From: Thermoproteota archaeon
Lineage (GTDB): Archaea > Korarchaeota > Korarchaeia > Korarchaeales > Korarchaeaceae
Length of the DNA stretch: 64,000 nt
Assembly (NCBI GenBank): GCA_027491395.1
Contig: JAOZFI010000041.1
Span: 62,001-126,000, forward strand
Direction: 5' to 3'
Part shown: one piece after another, positions 50,986 to 59,618 of the stretch
Layout of the letters: the number at the start of each line of letters is the position of its first letter
How positions within the stretch are numbered: the first letter of the stretch is position 1
Translations under genes and position numbers: made by a program
The notes under the pieces: model-generated
What the model saw: only the letters and a program-made list of their open reading frames with translations
Told to the model about the DNA's origin: nothing
Databases searched by the model: none

Positions 50986-51088
50986 ATGCCTCAAGGTCGG
51001 TGCAACGTATAAAAATGGGGCTCAGTCCTAAAGCGTATAATCACCCCTCATAGATCACCTCCGACATCATCGCCCCATCTGATGAACA

Positions 51089-51976
51089 TCAAACCGTTAT
51101 TAACTCGAACTCCATCTTAGACCCTACTAGGGCGAGCAGGTCTTCCATCCTAGAGGGCATTATCAAGGCACCGGCAGCGTTTCTGTGCCCGCCACCTCCC
51201 AGTCTCTCAGCTACTTCTAGGGCCGAGAGCGGAGAATCTTCTCGACTCCTTAAGGAGAGCCTCAAGGCTCCATCGGATCCGGTAGTGATGGTCCCGAAGA
51301 ACTTGTATCTCTTAGCCGCTAGTTGTATGACAGGCACTAGGTAGGATGGGAGGCTCTCTATTCTTACCAAGAGAGCATCTCTTCCCTCCAAAGATAGTAA
51401 CTCCCCTAATCGATCCCCGTACTCCCTCCATATGAGATCCACTTCTCTCTTCACCGCGGGAAGGTTAACCAGCTCATCACTTGTCGTGGGAGGGTGTAAC
51501 AAGAGATCTCTCGCAACTTTGATGAGATCAGATCTCTTCCTCTTGAAGATCTTCCTGATGGCGGCCGTAAAGAGGGCGGAGGACAGATCTAGGTTACCCG
51601 TATCCGTCTGATCAACTAGATCTACGGTACGAGAGAGATCCTCCACTTGAGGTTCGCACTCCCTCAGTATGTCATACAGGAGCCTCGCCGTGGACGGATA
51701 CTCCGGCATGAGAAAGGCTGTTCCCACCCTGTCAAGGAGGGTGAGGTTGGACTCGTGATGATCCACGAGTATTCTAGTACCGCCCCTCGGGGGAGGCAGG
51801 TCTAGGACGATATCGAAGCTCTCTAGCGACTCCCTTATCTCGTAGGGCGCGGAGAAGTGGATCTCGAGGTCCTCCGGATGTATCAATGCCATGAGGGAGG
51901 CTGAGAATAGACCATCTAGGTCCTCCCCGTGGCTAGCTACCTTGATCCTTCCACCCTTCGAGACCAGCTCGAACAT
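51089..51976 (-). CDS. DHH/DHHA1 phosphoesterase
   Basis: DHH motifs are visible: ASHGEDLDGLFSASL (DxDG-like), IVLDLPPP, LVDHHES, LVDQTDTGN, and the DHHA1 end LGGGGHRNAAGALI. Such proteins degrade short oligonucleotides or cyclic dinucleotides (RecJ/NrnA/GdpP relatives). At 295 residues without extra domains, an archaeal NrnA-like or RecJ-like nuclease is the likely type. It diverges from ribL across a 74-bp spacer with one TATA element. Confidence 0.88.
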   Translation of the reverse strand: MFELVSKGGRIKVASHGEDLDGLFSASLMALIHPEDLEIHFSAPYEIRESLESFDIVLDLPPPRGGTRILVDHHESNLTLLDRVGTAFLMPEYPSTARLLYDILRECEPQVEDLSRTVDLVDQTDTGNLDLSSALFTAAIRKIFKRKRSDLIKVARDLLLHPPTTSDELVNLPAVKREVDLIWREYGDRLGELLSLEGRDALLVRIESLPSYLVPVIQLAAKRYKFFGTITTGSDGALRLSLRSREDSPLSALEVAERLGGGGHRNAAGALIMPSRMEDLLALVGSKMEFELITV

Positions 51977-52016
51977 TTCACCGGCTCTCCCCTTCTCAGA
52001 TCCATCGCGCGTATCG

Positions 52017-52026
52017 ACTTTAAAAC
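52017..52026. promoter_or_regulatory. Shared divergent TATA element, DHH protein / ribL
   Basis: CTTTAAAACA lies about 30 nt before GTG 52051/ATG 52054 and about 45 nt from the reverse ATG at 51976, which has GGTGAA just ahead of it. Confidence 0.45.
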
Positions 52027-52053
52027 ATTAACAGGGTGAGTGCGTAGAGAGTG

Positions 52054-52521
52054 ATGGGACGCAGGGTCTTAGTGGCTGGCACATTCGACCTAATCCACGA
52101 GGGTCATATCAAGATGCTTTGGGAAGCTAAGAAACTCGCCGGCAAGGATGGGGAGCTCGTGGTGGTCATCGCGAGAGACGATAATGTGATGAGGTTCAAG
52201 GGAAGATTCCCGGTGATAAGAGAGTCGTCTAGGGCCTACATAGTGAAAAACCTGAAACCGGTCGATCGAGTCGTTCTGGGTGAGAAAGAGCCCTTAGACT
52301 CCATAGTGAAGATAAGACCGGACGTAATAGCCCTAGGATACGATCAATGGGCCGAGGAGAGATGGCTTAGGGAAGAGCTGAGGAAGAGAGGTATGGAGAT
52401 CGAAGTGGTGAGGCTTCCGAGGTTCGGGGACAGCTCAAGTTCTTCGATAATCGATAAGATAGTGAGACTGTTCTGTTCAGACAAGGAGCCTCGAAATGGC
52501 GGAGGAGAGTCTAAGAGCTAG
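52054..52521 (+). CDS. ribL: FAD synthase (archaeal RibL-type cytidylyltransferase family)
   Basis: This 155-residue nucleotidyltransferase has GTFDLIHEGHI (the HxGH motif), a KNLKPVDRVVLGE segment, DVIALGYDQW, and a terminal SSSSSIIDKI (ISSTxI-like). These match archaeal RibL, which makes FAD from FMN and ATP. Related cytidylyltransferases cannot be excluded entirely. ATG 52054 or GTG 52051 may start it. Its 3' end overlaps the convergent helical gene by 45 bp. Confidence 0.85.
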   Translation: MGRRVLVAGTFDLIHEGHIKMLWEAKKLAGKDGELVVVIARDDNVMRFKGRFPVIRESSRAYIVKNLKPVDRVVLGEKEPLDSIVKIRPDVIALGYDQWAEERWLREELRKRGMEIEVVRLPRFGDSSSSSIIDKIVRLFCSDKEPRNGGGESKS

Positions 52522-52941
52522 AGCTTCTGCTTCTCCCCTGTCGATCAAACCATTTTCCACATCCAGCTTGGTCCACAGCTCCGCCCCGATTTCCTTGACC
52601 TCCTCACTCCACCTCCACCTCCTCATGAGTGAGAAGGCGAGATCTATGAGATCCCTAACTATTCCACAGGCGGTCTCCTGAATTCCATCTTCCGTGTCGT
52701 AACATAACCTGACTCCCAGCGGTATCAGGTAAGACAGGCCGCACACCAATGTCCTGAGATCACCACCCTTCCAATCCTTCAGGTGACCTACTAGCTCGAA
52801 GAACAGATACCTGAGATAACCCTCGGCCCTGCTTAGCTTTCTCACCCTCTCCTTCGGATCCTCCTCCTTCAAGAGGTCCTCGACGCAGGAGAGGAACTCC
52901 TCGTTCACCTCGTAGATGCAGGAGTTCACATCTTCAACCAT
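52477..52941 (-). CDS. All-helical protein of unknown function
   Basis: I do not recognise it. About 154 residues of amphipathic helix contain KEEDPKERVRKLSRAEGYLRYLFFELV and a WRWSEEVKEIGAELWTKLD segment near the C-terminus, with four cysteines spread without a metal-site spacing. No membrane segment is clear. Start ATG 52941 (MVEDVN) is favoured because the shared TATA at 52969-52978 places the RNA start near 52948; the 52965 reading would begin upstream of it. Confidence 0.6.
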   Translation of the reverse strand: MVEDVNSCIYEVNEEFLSCVEDLLKEEDPKERVRKLSRAEGYLRYLFFELVGHLKDWKGGDLRTLVCGLSYLIPLGVRLCYDTEDGIQETACGIVRDLIDLAFSLMRRWRWSEEVKEIGAELWTKLDVENGLIDRGEAEALALRLSSAISRLLV

Positions 52942-52968
52942 AGTGATCCATGCTGAATTGAGCACAGG

Positions 52969-52978
52969 CTTAAAATTC
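52969..52978. promoter_or_regulatory. Shared divergent TATA element, helical protein / MetRS
   Basis: CTTAAAATTC lies between ATG 52941 (reverse) and ATG 53006 (forward), about 32 nt from each. No other AT-rich element is in the 64-bp spacer. Confidence 0.5.
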
Positions 52979-53005
52979 TTGATAGCGCCATTTGCGGGAG
53001 CGAAG

Positions 53006-54685
53006 ATGAGGTGGATAGTGGCCTCGGCATGGCCCTACATAAATGCTGTGCCCCATCTGGGCACCCTCATACAAGTACTCTCCTCCGATGTGTACGCTAG
53101 GTACAGGAGGAAGAAAGGGGACTCGGTGGTCTTTGTATCAGGTTCCGACGAGCATGGAACTCCCATAGAAATAGAGGCGATAAGGAAAGGGATAAGTCCT
53201 AAGGAGCTCACTGACAAGATGCACTCTTACGTCTCGGATCTCTTCAATAGGTTCGGGATAAGCTACGACAACTACACGAGAACGGAGAGCCCAACTCATG
53301 TGAAGTTCGTTCAGGAGTTCTACATGAGGGTCTACGAGAACGGACACATCTTCGAGAAGGAGACGGAACAGCTTTACTGCCCCAACGACAAGATGTTCCT
53401 GCCCGACAGGTTCGTGATCGGGACATGCCCCTACTGCGGGTACGAGAAGGCCCACGGCGACCAGTGCGATAGGTGCGGGAGGCTCCTGAACCCGACCGAC
53501 CTGATCAACCCGAGGTGTGCCATATGCGGTGCTGAACCGGAACTCAGGAGGACGAAGCACTGGTTCTTCGATCTACCCAAATTCTCCGGTAAACTCAAGG
53601 AGTACGTAGAGTCGAACGAGCAGCTTCCAGATAACGCGAGGTCCATGTCCCTCTCAATGATAGAGGACGGCCTGAAACCCAGATCAATAACTAGGGATAA
53701 CAAGTGGGGTATCCCAGCTCCCTTCCCCGGGGCCGAGGGGAAGACGATCTACGTGTGGATGGAAGCGGTGTTGGGCTACGTCTCAGCGGTGAAGGAGTAC
53801 TTCGAGAGACTCGGCAAACCGGAGGAGTTCGACGAGTTCTGGAAGGGGAAGGACACCAAATCGATCTACTTCATAGGGAAGGACAACATACCCTTCCACA
53901 CCCTGATATTTCCAGCGCTGCTAATGGCCAGTGAGGAAGGGTACGTCCTGCCCTATAACGTAGCATCCACGGAATTCCTCCTCTTCGAGGGGGAGAAATT
54001 CTCCAAGAGGGAGAGGATAGGTATATGGCTAGACGAGGCCCTAGCCCTGCTTCCCGCCGATTACTGGCGTTTCTACATGATATACATAAGGCCCGAAACA
54101 AAGGACGCCAACTTCGCTTGGGACGACATGGTGGCCAAGATCAACGACGAGCTGAACGATACCTTAGGCAATTTGATCCACAGAGTGCTCTCCTTCATCA
54201 AGTCTAGGTACAGCGGAATCGTTCCAGATGCCCAGCTCGACGAGGAGTCGGAAGAGATGCTGAAGGAAGCTAAAGAGATAGCTGAAAGGATTGAGGACAG
54301 CATAGAGAGGGTCAAGTTGAGGGACGCCCTCAAGGAATTCCTAGAGATGGCACGACTTGGAAACAGGTTCTTCAACAGCAGGGAGCCTTGGAGGGACATA
54401 AGGGAGAACAAACCACGTGCTGACTCCACCGTGGTTGCCTCGTTCAATCTGCTGAAGGCTATGGCCTCCTACATGCACATATTCATGCCCTTCTCGGCTG
54501 AGAGGCTGTGGAGGATGATGGGTCTTGACGGTGAACCCGCGCCCTTCTCTGACGCATTCAACATCGTAACCGGAGTCCAGCTGGGGGAAGTGGAACCCCT
54601 GTTCCACAAGGTCAATAAGGAGGAGTTGCAGGAAAAGCTGGAGGAAGTCCGAGAGAGGGGAGAGGTTCTCTCGGCTAGAGAATGA
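53006..54685 (+). CDS. metG: Methionyl-tRNA synthetase, catalytic and anticodon-binding parts
   Basis: This is a class I synthetase of about 559 residues. The HIGH-like motif is PYINAVPHLGTL and the KMSKS-like motif is KFSKRERIG. A double zinc insert has CPNDK...CPYCGYEKAHGDQCDRCG...CAICG. The helical anticodon-binding domain ends the protein, with no OB-fold extension; that domain is encoded separately at 22867-23196. ATG 53006 starts the natural MRWIVASAWPY; the frame stays open to 52916 but lies over the promoter. Confidence 0.95.
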   Translation: MRWIVASAWPYINAVPHLGTLIQVLSSDVYARYRRKKGDSVVFVSGSDEHGTPIEIEAIRKGISPKELTDKMHSYVSDLFNRFGISYDNYTRTESPTHVKFVQEFYMRVYENGHIFEKETEQLYCPNDKMFLPDRFVIGTCPYCGYEKAHGDQCDRCGRLLNPTDLINPRCAICGAEPELRRTKHWFFDLPKFSGKLKEYVESNEQLPDNARSMSLSMIEDGLKPRSITRDNKWGIPAPFPGAEGKTIYVWMEAVLGYVSAVKEYFERLGKPEEFDEFWKGKDTKSIYFIGKDNIPFHTLIFPALLMASEEGYVLPYNVASTEFLLFEGEKFSKRERIGIWLDEALALLPADYWRFYMIYIRPETKDANFAWDDMVAKINDELNDTLGNLIHRVLSFIKSRYSGIVPDAQLDEESEEMLKEAKEIAERIEDSIERVKLRDALKEFLEMARLGNRFFNSREPWRDIRENKPRADSTVVASFNLLKAMASYMHIFMPFSAERLWRMMGLDGEPAPFSDAFNIVTGVQLGEVEPLFHKVNKEELQEKLEEVRERGEVLSARE

Positions 54686-55390
54686 TTAGCTCCCCTTCTC
54701 AACCCTCACCCTTATCTTGACCTCTCCAGAGGCTATGGGATGTCCCGGCTTCAGCGCCTGCACCACTACAACGTATGTGGTGTTGTCTGTCACATTAGCG
54801 CTCCAATCCAAGACGGCCTTGCCTTCAGAATCAGTATGAGTCACGGAGGTCACGGTGGCGTTGGGTCCCATGGTGAGGGCTATGAGCTTGGCCCCCTTGA
54901 CGGGCTTCCCCTCCATCTTTACGGTAGCATACACCTTACTGGAGACGGTGGTGTACTGCTTCTCAGCCGTCACATTGATGAAGGCGGACAGGTTTTCCTC
55001 CGTCTCTAGGGTAATGTTCAGAGGAGCGCCCCCGAACACGTTGAAATAGGCATCTTCCTCGACGGTGCTACCGAGATTTGCCACCACCCTCAGCGAATAG
55101 TGGCCTATTCTGTAACTTCCTTCATCGATCGGGATGGTAGCGCTCACTACTTTGCTTGGTTGCAAGCTCTTGGACTCTATGGTCATGTTCCTCTCGAGGT
55201 CCACGACATCCACTCTTACGGATGACGGAGGGCTGGGAAAAGACACTGTGAACCGGAGTTCTCCCCCTAAGGGGACCGTATCCTTGTTAAGAGAGATCTT
55301 GAACTTAGGTGCCGTTACCACCGGCCAAGATAGGAGCAGAGCCACGAAGACGAGATTTAGCAGTAGAACTATCTTGGTCTTGGTCTCCAT
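54686..55390 (-). CDS. Secreted beta-sandwich protein of unknown function
   Basis: A signal peptide or N-terminal anchor spans residues 6-27. About 205 residues of beta-rich sequence follow, with two Ig/CARDB-like sandwiches (about 30-120 and 125-230). Phrases such as LGGELRFTVSF and DSEGKAVLDW fit such folds. There are several NxT/NxS sites (NMT, NIT, NLS, NVT, NAT, NTT), consistent with an N-glycosylated envelope protein. No catalytic motif and no C-terminal anchor are seen. Its stop abuts the metG stop. Confidence 0.7.
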   Translation of the reverse strand: METKTKIVLLLNLVFVALLLSWPVVTAPKFKISLNKDTVPLGGELRFTVSFPSPPSSVRVDVVDLERNMTIESKSLQPSKVVSATIPIDEGSYRIGHYSLRVVANLGSTVEEDAYFNVFGGAPLNITLETEENLSAFINVTAEKQYTTVSSKVYATVKMEGKPVKGAKLIALTMGPNATVTSVTHTDSEGKAVLDWSANVTDNTTYVVVVQALKPGHPIASGEVKIRVRVEKGS

Positions 55391-55476
55391 TCCTCGGTCC
55401 CATGGTAGGGAAACCTCCCTTAATTAATGATTATCGTTCCCACGAACTTTTATTTTCCTCTAGCTGTTTCACCTAG

Positions 55477-56574
55477 GTGCGTGGTGAACTGATCTCAGAC
55501 AAAGGACTGGAAAAGATAGAGAGCCCAAGATACATCATTTTCGGTCCGAATGCTCTGGGAAGGACAGCTGAGATACTGCACAGCTTGGGTCTCATCGGGA
55601 CGGCCGTGGTGGTCAGCGGATCCAGCGTGACGGCCAATGTGGCTAGGGACCTTATCGACATGTTGGAGGGCGACATGAAAGTTTACCACGTCGTAGCCCG
55701 TCAGGGAGGTATAGATGATGTCCTCGAGGTTATCAAGGAGGCGGAAGAGAGGAACACTGACTTCCTAATAGGGGTGGGAGGCGGTAAACCCCTAGATGTC
55801 ACTAAGCTAGCTGCAGCTAAGCTCGGGGTCAGGTACGCCGTGGTCCCCACCTCAGCGAGTCACGACGGAATCGCATCGCCTGCGGTGAATTTCTCCCTGT
55901 CAAAGCAGGCTGAAACCAGATTCGGTGGGGTTAGAGGGATGGAAGCACCCACAGCGGTTATTGCCGACACCCGAGTGATAAATAAAGCCCCACCTGAGAC
56001 ATTCAAATCCGGATTCGGCGACTTGGTGGCCAAGTTCACGGCCGTTAGGGATTGGGAGTTAGCTCATAAGCTGAAGGATGAACCGTATAGCGAGTATGCC
56101 GCCTCGATGTCGCTGCTCAGTGCCAAGATAGCGACAGATCACGCCTCTGAGATAAAATCGGGATTGGAGGAGTCCACTAGGATCTTGGTAAAGGCATTGA
56201 TAGGCAGCGGCGTGGCCATAAGCATAGCCGGGAGCTCGAGGCCTGCCAGCGGTAGTGAGCACATGTTCAGCCACGCCTTAGATGCGATAGCTGTCGAGGA
56301 GGGCGTCAAACCCGCACCTCACGGGATACAGGTGGCCTTGGGAACGATAATGATGGCCTACCTCCAAGGTCAGGACTGGAAATGGATAAAGGAAAAGCTC
56401 AGAGAGGCAGGCGTACCAACAACAGCGGAGGAAGCTGGCTTAAGGCCCGATCTCGTGGTAAAGGCCCTGACAGTGGCTCACAAGATAAGGGACAGGTACA
56501 CCATACTCGGGGTGACAGGGCTCACCCCAACCGCGGCCGAAAAGCTGGCTAGAGCAACTGGAGTAATACGATAA
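55477..56574 (+). CDS. egsA: sn-glycerol-1-phosphate dehydrogenase
   Basis: This 365-residue iron-alcohol-dehydrogenase-fold enzyme sets the stereochemistry of archaeal lipids by reducing DHAP to sn-glycerol-1-phosphate. Visible motifs are IGVGGGKPLDVTKLAA, VPTSASHDGIASP, the metal-binding GFGDLVAKFTAVRDWELA, SGSEHMFSHALD and APHGIQVALGT. It starts at GTG 55477, about 27 nt from a TATA-like CTTTTATTTTC, so it is leaderless. It is functionally linked to the Tes-like/GGR pair at 43.4-46.3 kb. Confidence 0.95.
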   Translation: MRGELISDKGLEKIESPRYIIFGPNALGRTAEILHSLGLIGTAVVVSGSSVTANVARDLIDMLEGDMKVYHVVARQGGIDDVLEVIKEAEERNTDFLIGVGGGKPLDVTKLAAAKLGVRYAVVPTSASHDGIASPAVNFSLSKQAETRFGGVRGMEAPTAVIADTRVINKAPPETFKSGFGDLVAKFTAVRDWELAHKLKDEPYSEYAASMSLLSAKIATDHASEIKSGLEESTRILVKALIGSGVAISIAGSSRPASGSEHMFSHALDAIAVEEGVKPAPHGIQVALGTIMMAYLQGQDWKWIKEKLREAGVPTTAEEAGLRPDLVVKALTVAHKIRDRYTILGVTGLTPTAAEKLARATGVIR

Positions 56575-57226
56575 TGATAGAGATCAGGACGCTTATCAGA
56601 ATTATGGAACCCACGAAGGTCGAGGTGAACTTTAGCGAGTACTTGAGAGCATCCTCTCTATCCAGTCCGATGGTCACGGCGTGCACTCTGTAGGAGAGGT
56701 AGGTGAACCAGCCGAGGGATGCTAGGGCCAATACCAAGGAGATTATCGGCGGGAAAGACACAAGATACGAGAATATCTCTGAAAATACGGTTAATAAAAG
56801 ACCTCTCCAAGTGGAACCCTCGCATGAGATGACCCTGCCCGGTGATATCATCAGCACCAACGTATTGAGAACCCCCACAATGGTGAGCGGAAGGGAGCAG
56901 AGGGCCATCAGGTAGTGGTATTTCCTGAGCCTCATCCTAGCCCTCCTAGCTACGGAGATCCCCGAGACGACTGAGGATATCCCCCAGCTCACTGCCGTTA
57001 TGACCCACATGTAGAGGAGCAGGAGCTGTTTCACATGGATGAACATCGCCACCCTCTCTGTCATGACAGAGGAAGAGCAGGTTATCCTCACTCCCAGCGT
57101 CGAGAGGGTCAAGGCATCCACAATCAAGAAGAGGAGGAGAGAGACGGTTGCCGGCAGTAAGCTGGCGTTTAATCCAAGATCCCTCAACTCATCCCTCTTG
57201 CCTAGCAGGAACCCGAGCAGATTCAT
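56549..57226 (-). CDS. Polytopic membrane protein (Yip1-like)
   Basis: Five hydrophobic segments (about 24-46, 66-90, 105-128, 155-175, 200-223) with short loops resemble the Yip1/YIP-domain layout, though without a decisive motif. The 225 residues contain no catalytic pattern. It overlaps the abce1 stop by 4 nt and so is translated from that operon; its end overlaps egsA by 26 bp. A link to translation is only positional. Confidence 0.65.
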   Translation of the reverse strand: MNLLGFLLGKRDELRDLGLNASLLPATVSLLLFLIVDALTLSTLGVRITCSSSVMTERVAMFIHVKQLLLLYMWVITAVSWGISSVVSGISVARRARMRLRKYHYLMALCSLPLTIVGVLNTLVLMISPGRVISCEGSTWRGLLLTVFSEIFSYLVSFPPIISLVLALASLGWFTYLSYRVHAVTIGLDREDALKYSLKFTSTFVGSIILISVLISIIIVLLQLL

Positions 57227-59001
57227 GGGTAGTACCTCCCAGTTGCCCTCGCCAGTTGGTCCATCTTGGAGCCGGGTTTGTTGACTCTAGGTCTGCCTGT
57301 GTCGGGATCGCGCCTGAAGGTAACATCGACGTCCTTTAGGAACTCGTTAAGTCCTTCTCTGGAATCCATGGGCTTGCTAGCGTGACCTTCAACTCCAGGT
57401 TGTCCGGAGAAGACCATAATCCTATCAACCACTGCTTCTATTGTGAGGAGGTCATGCTCCACGACGATCACGGCCTTATTCTCTCCCTGAATCCTCCTCC
57501 TGATAGCCTTCGCTGCCGCGAACCTAGCTTCTACATCTAAGAACGCGCTGGGCTCGTCTATCAGGTAGATATCGGCCTCTCTACCCAAGCAAACTGCGAT
57601 GGCGACCTTCTGAAGCTCTCCACCGCTGAGCTCATCCAGGTACCTGTCCAGCAGCCTCTCTATTCCCAGCCTCCTGACCACCTCCGCTCTGAAGTATGGG
57701 CTTGAGTAGCTAGATCCAGCCACCTTGCGTAGGAGGGACTCCACGGTGCCCTCATACGTGGGTTTCACGTGCTGAGGCTTGTAAGAGACCTTTATGCCCT
57801 CGGTCATTACGGTACCCTGATCAGGACTGAGCTCACCCGCTAACATCCTCACGAAGGTGGTCTTCCCTATTCCATTGGGGCCAACCGCCACGACCACCTC
57901 TCCGGCGTAGACTTCGCCCTCCTCAACATGGAGGCTGAACCCATTCAATCTCTTCTCCAAACTGGTGTACACTACAACGGGGTTCTCTGAAATCTCAGGG
58001 CTGCCCACCCTAGGCAAGAAGGAGATGGGCTCTTCCCTGAATCTGACGTTGTCATCCGGGAGGTATCCGTCCAGGAAGATGTTTATTCCCTCCCTAGTGG
58101 AGTGGGGATGACTGACCACCCCGTAAACCCCGGGTTCCCCGTAAAGTATGTGAACGTAGTCGCTGAGGTAATCCAGCACTGCTAGGTCATGCTCCACCAG
58201 CATAATGGATTTACCGTCCTCTTGGAGCCTCCTTATCAGCTTAGCGGCCCTCATCCTCTGATAAACATCCAAGTAGTTAGTCGGCTCGTCCAGCACGTAG
58301 ACATCAGCATCCCTCACGTAGGCCGCCGCTAAAGCTAGTCTCTGGAGCTCACCACCGCTCAGCTCCCCTACTCTCCTATCCTTGAGCTTACCCAATCCTA
58401 GAAAGTCCATTGCTTCATCTAGGACCCCCCTTTCATCCACCTTCTCGAGGACTTCGATGACCCGCCCCTTCACGACTTGAGGTATCTTATCTATCCTCTC
58501 GGGCTTGTTCACGACCCTTATCTGACCATCAGCGAGTCTCTTCAGATAATCTTGGAGTTCAGAACCCCTGAAATGCCTTATCACCTCATCCCAATCCGGT
58601 TCATCGTCCACCCTGCCTAGGTTGGGCTTTATCCTGCCCGACAGAATGGATATGGAGGTGGTCTTGCCCACCCCGTTCGGACCCACAAGACCCACGATCC
58701 TGCCGGGCCTCACTATAGGTAGCCTGAAGAGGGTGAACCCATTCACCCCGTACCTGTGTACCTCCTCACCCTCCACTGGGGCAGGTAGGTTAACGACAGA
58801 GATGGCAGAGAACGGGCACTTCTTGACGCATATTCCACATCCCGTGCACAGCTCCTCATCTATGACTAGGAGATCATCCTCCAACCTGATGGTCTCCTCG
58901 ACGCCCATTCTGACCTCTGGACAGTACTTTATGCACTCCAAGCCGCACTTGCGCGGGTTACACCTGTCCCTATCTACTACAGCTATCCTCCTAGCGGGCA
59001 A
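57223..59001 (-). CDS. Ribosome recycling ATPase ABCE1 (RLI)
   Basis: This 592-residue protein has two N-terminal [4Fe-4S] sites (CNPRKCGLECIKYCPE and CTGCGICVKKCPF). Two ABC domains follow, with Walker A GPNGVGKTT and GPNGIGKTT, signatures LSGGELQR and LSGGELQK, Walker B VYVLDEPTNYLD and IYLIDEPSAFLD, and the hinge regions. All ABCE1 parts are intact. It splits ribosomes after termination. A membrane protein gene overlaps its end. Confidence 0.97.
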   Translation of the reverse strand: MPARRIAVVDRDRCNPRKCGLECIKYCPEVRMGVEETIRLEDDLLVIDEELCTGCGICVKKCPFSAISVVNLPAPVEGEEVHRYGVNGFTLFRLPIVRPGRIVGLVGPNGVGKTTSISILSGRIKPNLGRVDDEPDWDEVIRHFRGSELQDYLKRLADGQIRVVNKPERIDKIPQVVKGRVIEVLEKVDERGVLDEAMDFLGLGKLKDRRVGELSGGELQRLALAAAYVRDADVYVLDEPTNYLDVYQRMRAAKLIRRLQEDGKSIMLVEHDLAVLDYLSDYVHILYGEPGVYGVVSHPHSTREGINIFLDGYLPDDNVRFREEPISFLPRVGSPEISENPVVVYTSLEKRLNGFSLHVEEGEVYAGEVVVAVGPNGIGKTTFVRMLAGELSPDQGTVMTEGIKVSYKPQHVKPTYEGTVESLLRKVAGSSYSSPYFRAEVVRRLGIERLLDRYLDELSGGELQKVAIAVCLGREADIYLIDEPSAFLDVEARFAAAKAIRRRIQGENKAVIVVEHDLLTIEAVVDRIMVFSGQPGVEGHASKPMDSREGLNEFLKDVDVTFRRDPDTGRPRVNKPGSKMDQLARATGRYYP

Positions 59002-59005
59002 AAAA

Positions 59006-59614
59006 TCACCTCGGGGGGGATACAGATTCCCTCCCGAGGTCGAAGGCTCTCAAATTTAAATCCCTATATCTGGAGGGAGAGACCTCCTCCAAGGCTTCCC
59101 TGAGGACCCCTTCTGGGAAGGGCAGCACTCCGGTGGCCTGAGCGGCTCCGAGCATCACGGTATTCGCGACTATGTAATCACCAGCCTTCTTCGCTATATC
59201 GTATGCATTCAGCACCATTATCTGCTTGGGATTGAGTCTCCTCATGAGCTCCAAGATCTCATCGAAGCTGGGTATGGGAAACCTCTCCAAGTACGCCCCC
59301 ACAGGGGGGATCACGTGGTTATTCATGACCACCGTGGTCCTTTCCGAGATGTATGGTGCTTGCCTGAGCCCCTCGAGCGGTTCCAAGGCTATCAGCAGGT
59401 CGAGCGTTCCCTCAAGTATGAGGGGGCTGGATACGTCACTTCCAATCCTTAACTCGGTTCTTATAGATCCGTACCTCTGGGAGAGGCCGTGGACCTCGCT
59501 CTGGGCGAAGTTAAGACCTAGCTTGAGCGCGGCCCTAGCTATCACGTTGGTGGTGAACAGGATGCCTTGCCCACCGACCCCAGCGACTATCACGTTTAAC
59601 TCGCGCACGCTCAT
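59006..59614 (-). CDS. iorB: Indolepyruvate ferredoxin oxidoreductase, beta subunit
   Basis: This 202-residue gamma-type domain begins NVIVAGVGGQGILFTTNVIA, followed by SEVHGLSQRYGSI and VMNNHVIPPVG, as in IorB. With IorA it oxidises aryl pyruvates (from Trp, Phe, Tyr) to aryl-acetyl-CoA with ferredoxin. It follows iorA by 4 nt and precedes abce1 by 4 nt, so all three may share one transcript. Confidence 0.93.
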   Translation of the reverse strand: MSVRELNVIVAGVGGQGILFTTNVIARAALKLGLNFAQSEVHGLSQRYGSIRTELRIGSDVSSPLILEGTLDLLIALEPLEGLRQAPYISERTTVVMNNHVIPPVGAYLERFPIPSFDEILELMRRLNPKQIMVLNAYDIAKKAGDYIVANTVMLGAAQATGVLPFPEGVLREALEEVSPSRYRDLNLRAFDLGRESVSPPR

Positions 59615-59618
59615 ACTC

